Assembly: GCF_003335585.1 (NCBI RefSeq)
Contig: NZ_QBFD01000005.1
Location: 62,001 to 126,000, forward strand
Source: Sulfitobacter sp. DFL-14
Lineage (GTDB): Bacteria; Pseudomonadota; Alphaproteobacteria; Rhodobacterales; Rhodobacteraceae
Reading direction: 5' to 3'
Length of the DNA stretch: 64,000 bases
The translations under genes and the position numbers were made by a program. Position 1 is the first letter of the stretch, and every line of letters begins with the position of its first letter. Shown here in pieces: positions 61,185-64,000 of the stretch. The notes below the pieces were generated by a model that saw only the letters and a list, made by a program, of their open reading frames with translations, did not search any database and was not told where the DNA came from.

Positions 61185-61567
61185 GCGAAAAGTTCGACCA
61201 AGGGATGAAAACCCGCCGCGAGGTTTTGGGCGATGCCCATGTCGACCGTGCGGAAGCCGCAAAATCAGAATTCGACCTAGCCTTCCAAGGCCTCATAACC
61301 GAAGGGGCATGGGGCACAGTGTGGTCGTCAGACAAAATCAGCCGGCGCGAACGTTCGATGCTAACGATCGCACTTTTGGCGGCGACCGGAAATTTCGAGG
61401 AAATCCCGATGCATATTCGCGCCACCGCACGCACGGGAGCGTCTAAAGACGATGTGGCTGAGGCACTACAACATGTCGCGATCTATGCGGGCGTGCCCAA
61501 AGCCAACCACGCCCTAAAACTCGCGAAACAGACTTTTGTTGAAATGGAGGAAAACAACGATGCTTGA
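61181..61567 (+). CDS. pcaC: 4-carboxymuconolactone decarboxylase
   Basis: A 128-residue CMD-family protein with RSMLTIALLAATGN and the C-terminal HVAIYAGVPKANHALKLA. It decarboxylates gamma-carboxymuconolactone to the enol-lactone used by PcaD. It overlaps pcaH by 8 bp. Confidence 0.94.
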   Translation: MSEKFDQGMKTRREVLGDAHVDRAEAAKSEFDLAFQGLITEGAWGTVWSSDKISRRERSMLTIALLAATGNFEEIPMHIRATARTGASKDDVAEALQHVAIYAGVPKANHALKLAKQTFVEMEENNDA

Positions 61568-62288
61568 TCTTGGCCCATTAATTCCGCGCAACCGCGAAAT
61601 TCACCCGATACCGCATGCCCCGGACTATAAAACGAGCGTCTCTCGCTCCCCTAACCTGCCGCTCCTTTCAATGGAAAGCGGCCTTTCTGAGGAAACCGGC
61701 CCCACCTTTGGCCACAACAAACTTGGGGCGCTGGACAACAATCTGATTTTGAATTGGAGCAAAGGCGCGGCCCCCGCTGTGGGTGAACGCATCTTGGTCC
61801 GCGGGCGCGTATTGGATGAAAATAGTCGGCCCGTGCCTCATACTTTGGTCGAGATTTGGCAGGCAAATGCGGGCGGACGATATCGCCACAAGAAAGATAC
61901 ATATTTCGCGCCCCTTGATCCAAACTTTGGCGGATGCGGTAGGACGATAACGGACGAAAACGGCTACTACGAGTTTCTTACTGTGCGCCCGGGAGCCTAT
62001 CCTTGGCCCAATCGGGGCAACGATTGGCGCCCCATGCACATTCACGTCTCAGTGTTCGGAAATAGTTTTGGTCAGCGCTTGATTACCCAGATGTATTTCG
62101 AAGGTGATCCGCTGATCAATCACTGCCCGATTGCCGCAACAATCAAAGACCGCAGCCAACTTGACCGGCTTGTGGCCCCGCTTGATTTCTCAAAGTCGCG
62201 CCCGCTCGATTTCCTAGCGTACAAGTTTGACATCGTGTTGCGCGGCAGGCGTCAAACCATGTTCGAAAACAAATTGGAGGGAATGTAA
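61560..62288 (+). CDS. pcaH: Protocatechuate 3,4-dioxygenase beta subunit
   Basis: A 242-residue intradiol dioxygenase subunit that carries the iron. Candidate ligands are the Tyr in GGRYRH, a second Tyr near AYPWP, and the two His in MHIHVS. It opens the ring of protocatechuate, the product of the dihydroxyphthalate decarboxylase at 51530. The start is ATG 61560 (MLDLGPLI), overlapping the pcaC stop. Confidence 0.94.
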   Translation: MLDLGPLIPRNREIHPIPHAPDYKTSVSRSPNLPLLSMESGLSEETGPTFGHNKLGALDNNLILNWSKGAAPAVGERILVRGRVLDENSRPVPHTLVEIWQANAGGRYRHKKDTYFAPLDPNFGGCGRTITDENGYYEFLTVRPGAYPWPNRGNDWRPMHIHVSVFGNSFGQRLITQMYFEGDPLINHCPIAATIKDRSQLDRLVAPLDFSKSRPLDFLAYKFDIVLRGRRQTMFENKLEGM

Positions 62289-62289
62289 A

Positions 62290-62895
62290 ATGAGCCAGAA
62301 GTTAAATACCTTGATTGAATCCGCTTCTCAAACTGCGGGCCCTTATGTTCACATCGGCCTAATGCCGACCTATGCAGGCAATGCTGGCTATTATGACGAA
62401 GAAATCGGCACCACCCCATTTCTAGACGAGGGCAATGCCAAAGGCGAGATTGTCGAGATCGTCGGCTCTGTGTTTGATGGCACCGGTTGGGCGATGCGCG
62501 ATGCGTTGATCGAAAGCTGGCAATGTGACGCGAGCGGCCTGTTTGCGGGCGCAGAAGGTTCGGATCCGGCCTTTACCGGCCACTGCCGTTTTGCCGCCGA
62601 CGCGGACTCCGGTGAATTTACACTGCGCACGGTCAAACCCGCCCCCACCACGGGGCGTGGCGGTGTTAAACTCGCGCCGCATATCTCGCTTTGGGTTGTG
62701 GCGCGGGGGATTAACATCGGCCTGCAAACCCGCATCTATTTCGAAGATGAGGACAATTCCAACGATCCACTTTTGAACCGGATCGAACAACGTCCGCGCG
62801 TTGACACGCTAATCGCCAAAAAGACCGGCGACGGGAAATACAGATTTGATATTCGGCTTCAAGGCGCTGGCGAAACCGTGTTTCTAGATATCTAA
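62290..62895 (+). CDS. pcaG: Protocatechuate 3,4-dioxygenase alpha subunit
   Basis: A 201-residue paralogue of PcaH with QTAGPYVHIGL at the start and LAPHISLWVVARGIN in place of the HIH ligand pair, so it is the non-iron subunit. It starts one base after the pcaH stop. A hairpin follows its stop. Confidence 0.94.
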   Translation: MSQKLNTLIESASQTAGPYVHIGLMPTYAGNAGYYDEEIGTTPFLDEGNAKGEIVEIVGSVFDGTGWAMRDALIESWQCDASGLFAGAEGSDPAFTGHCRFAADADSGEFTLRTVKPAPTTGRGGVKLAPHISLWVVARGINIGLQTRIYFEDEDNSNDPLLNRIEQRPRVDTLIAKKTGDGKYRFDIRLQGAGETVFLDI

Positions 62896-62913
62896 ACCTG
62901 CACCGATATGATT

Positions 62914-62942
62914 AAATGGGGTGCATGATGCGCCCCATTTTT
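62914..62942 (+). terminator. Hairpin between pcaG and pcaB
   Basis: AAATGGGG (62914-62921) and CCCCATTT (62933-62940) form an 8-bp stem that can be extended by inner GC pairs, followed by a short T-run (ATTTTTAC). It could terminate or attenuate transcription before pcaB, which has its own AGGAAAT-type ribosome binding site. Confidence 0.6.
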
Positions 62943-62961
62943 ACGTGATTAGGAAATCGCG

Positions 62962-64000
62962 ATGACTGTATCTGCCTTCAATCACCTATGGCTTTCGGGA
63001 TTATTTGGTGATCTCGCAATGGGCGAAGTATTTTCGCCCGAAAGGCAAATGGCGCACATGCTCGCCTTCGAGGCGGCGTGGTCACGCGCTTGCGGAGCGG
63101 CTGGGCTATTTGACCCGACTAGGGCCGAAACTGCCGCGTGTGCGATCGAAACAGCACAGGTCAATTATGCAGATATCGCAGCGGGAATGGCACAAGACGG
63201 CGTTCCGGTTCCGCGTTTGGTGAAACAGTTGCAAGCAATTGCGCCTGCCGATGCCCTGCACAAAGGTGCCACTTCACAAGATGTGGTCGACACGGCGCTG
63301 GCGATGACCCTGCGCGAGGCATCAGATCTGATTGCCGCTCGGTTGGCCGATTTGGAAACACATTTAATGGCACTAGAGGCCCGTTTCGGGGACAGGCCAC
63401 TTATGGGGCGCACCCGAATGCAGGCCGCCACCCAAATCACCGTGCGCGACCGGATATTGACATGGCACTGTCCATTGAAAGGGCATTTGGATCGGTTGGA
63501 GATGCTGCGTCCAAAGACCGAAAAGGTTCAGATCGGCGGTGCGTCGGGCGACCGCAAGGCGCTTGGTGACAAGGCCGATACGGTTGTCGCCGAGGTCGCC
63601 AAATCTCTTGGCCTCGCACCAACGAATAAAGCGTGGCACACTATGCGCGAAAGCGTGACTGAGTATGCTTCGTTTCTATCGCTAGTGAGCGGAACGCTGG
63701 GCAAGGTGGGTCAGGATATTGCCTTGATGTCCCAACAGGGCATCGAGGAAATTAGTATGTCTCGCGGTGGTGGATCGTCGGCAATGCCCCATAAACAAAA
63801 CCCTGTCGCAGCAGAACTATTGGTCACGCTGGCACGATTTAACGCAACCCAAGTCTCGGCGATGCACCACGCCATGGTGCATGAACAGGAACGTTCGGGC
63901 GCGGCTTGGGCGTTGGAGTGGATGATATTGCCGCAAATGGCGATGGCCACGGCGCGGGCGCTTACCGTAGCTATCGACCTGTCTCAGAATATCACCCGAT
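62962..64000 (+). CDS. pcaB: 3-carboxy-cis,cis-muconate cycloisomerase, 3' end outside the window
   Basis: An open frame of 346 codons from ATG 62962 (MTVSAFNHLWLSGLF) that runs off the end. It belongs to the fumarase/aspartase superfamily: KGATSQDVVDTA lies near residue 110 and the signature GGGSSAMPHKQNPV near residue 270. It turns carboxymuconate, made by PcaHG, into gamma-carboxymuconolactone. The gene is broken only by the window border. Confidence 0.93.
   Translation, partial: MTVSAFNHLWLSGLFGDLAMGEVFSPERQMAHMLAFEAAWSRACGAAGLFDPTRAETAACAIETAQVNYADIAAGMAQDGVPVPRLVKQLQAIAPADALHKGATSQDVVDTALAMTLREASDLIAARLADLETHLMALEARFGDRPLMGRTRMQAATQITVRDRILTWHCPLKGHLDRLEMLRPKTEKVQIGGASGDRKALGDKADTVVAEVAKSLGLAPTNKAWHTMRESVTEYASFLSLVSGTLGKVGQDIALMSQQGIEEISMSRGGGSSAMPHKQNPVAAELLVTLARFNATQVSAMHHAMVHEQERSGAAWALEWMILPQMAMATARALTVAIDLSQNITR

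Noticed and set aside
1..64000. CRISPR arrays, tRNA and rRNA genes
   Set aside because: No regularly spaced repeat and no sequence with tRNA or rRNA landmarks was found on reading.

Overview
The window looks like DNA from an alphaproteobacterium, most likely of the Rhodobacteraceae/Roseobacter type. This is inferred from two TAXI-type TRAP transporters, the PcaQ/IclR-regulated pca genes, the VirB-type secretion locus and the dense acyl-CoA catabolic genes; no rRNA or tRNA gene is present to test it. GC content is visibly higher in the first 26 kb than in the last 20 kb, and insertion-sequence scars lie at two of the module borders, so the window is a mosaic.

Region 1 (1-26498) is an acyl-CoA catabolic cluster. 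A plus-strand operon (1784-10161) carries a paired acyl-CoA dehydrogenase, a TAXI-TRAP transporter, a thioesterase, an SDR dehydrogenase and a thiolase-fold protein with a DUF35 partner. Minus-strand operons (20187-16627 and 16565-11073) carry a second thiolase-fold/DUF35 pair, a two-domain MaoC hydratase, an alpha-methylacyl-CoA racemase, a transglutaminase-like protein, another dehydrogenase pair, an enoyl-CoA hydratase and a PaaK-like protein. Both thiolase-fold proteins lack the catalytic cysteines of thiolases, as in Ltp2-type retro-aldolases of steroid side-chain breakdown. The set therefore reads as oxidation of an alpha-methyl-branched acyl-CoA that ends in aldol cleavage instead of thiolysis. 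At least four transcription units share a palindromic operator, TCTAACA-N2-TGTTAGA. A branched-chain substrate-binding protein gene at the end of the cluster is cut by an IS5-family element (26499-27347).

Region 2 (27348-41007) begins with an Abi/HEPN-like gene. It then has a complete minus-strand virB1-virB11 type IV secretion locus (39443-28603), including an unusual VirB5-like protein with a lytic transglycosylase domain inserted in it, and ends with a secreted protein of unknown function and an XRE regulator. No relaxase or VirD4 coupling protein is in the window.

Region 3 (41095-54724) is a phthalate catabolic module: phthalate 4,5-dioxygenase oxygenase and reductase, cis-dihydrodiol dehydrogenase, 4,5-dihydroxyphthalate decarboxylase, a TAXI-TRAP importer, a ThDP-dependent decarboxylase, an aldehyde dehydrogenase and a MarR regulator. 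Three promoters in the module carry the same operator, ACTTAG-N4-CTAAGT, placed directly beside the -35 box; MarR is the obvious candidate regulator.

Region 4 (55046-64000) starts with a graveyard of IS3 and IS110 remnants and a truncated IclR gene. It continues with pcaR, pcaIJF, pcaQ and pcaDCHG-B. Together, regions 3 and 4 encode conversion of phthalate to protocatechuate and then through the beta-ketoadipate pathway to succinyl-CoA and acetyl-CoA. The last gene, pcaB, runs off the end.
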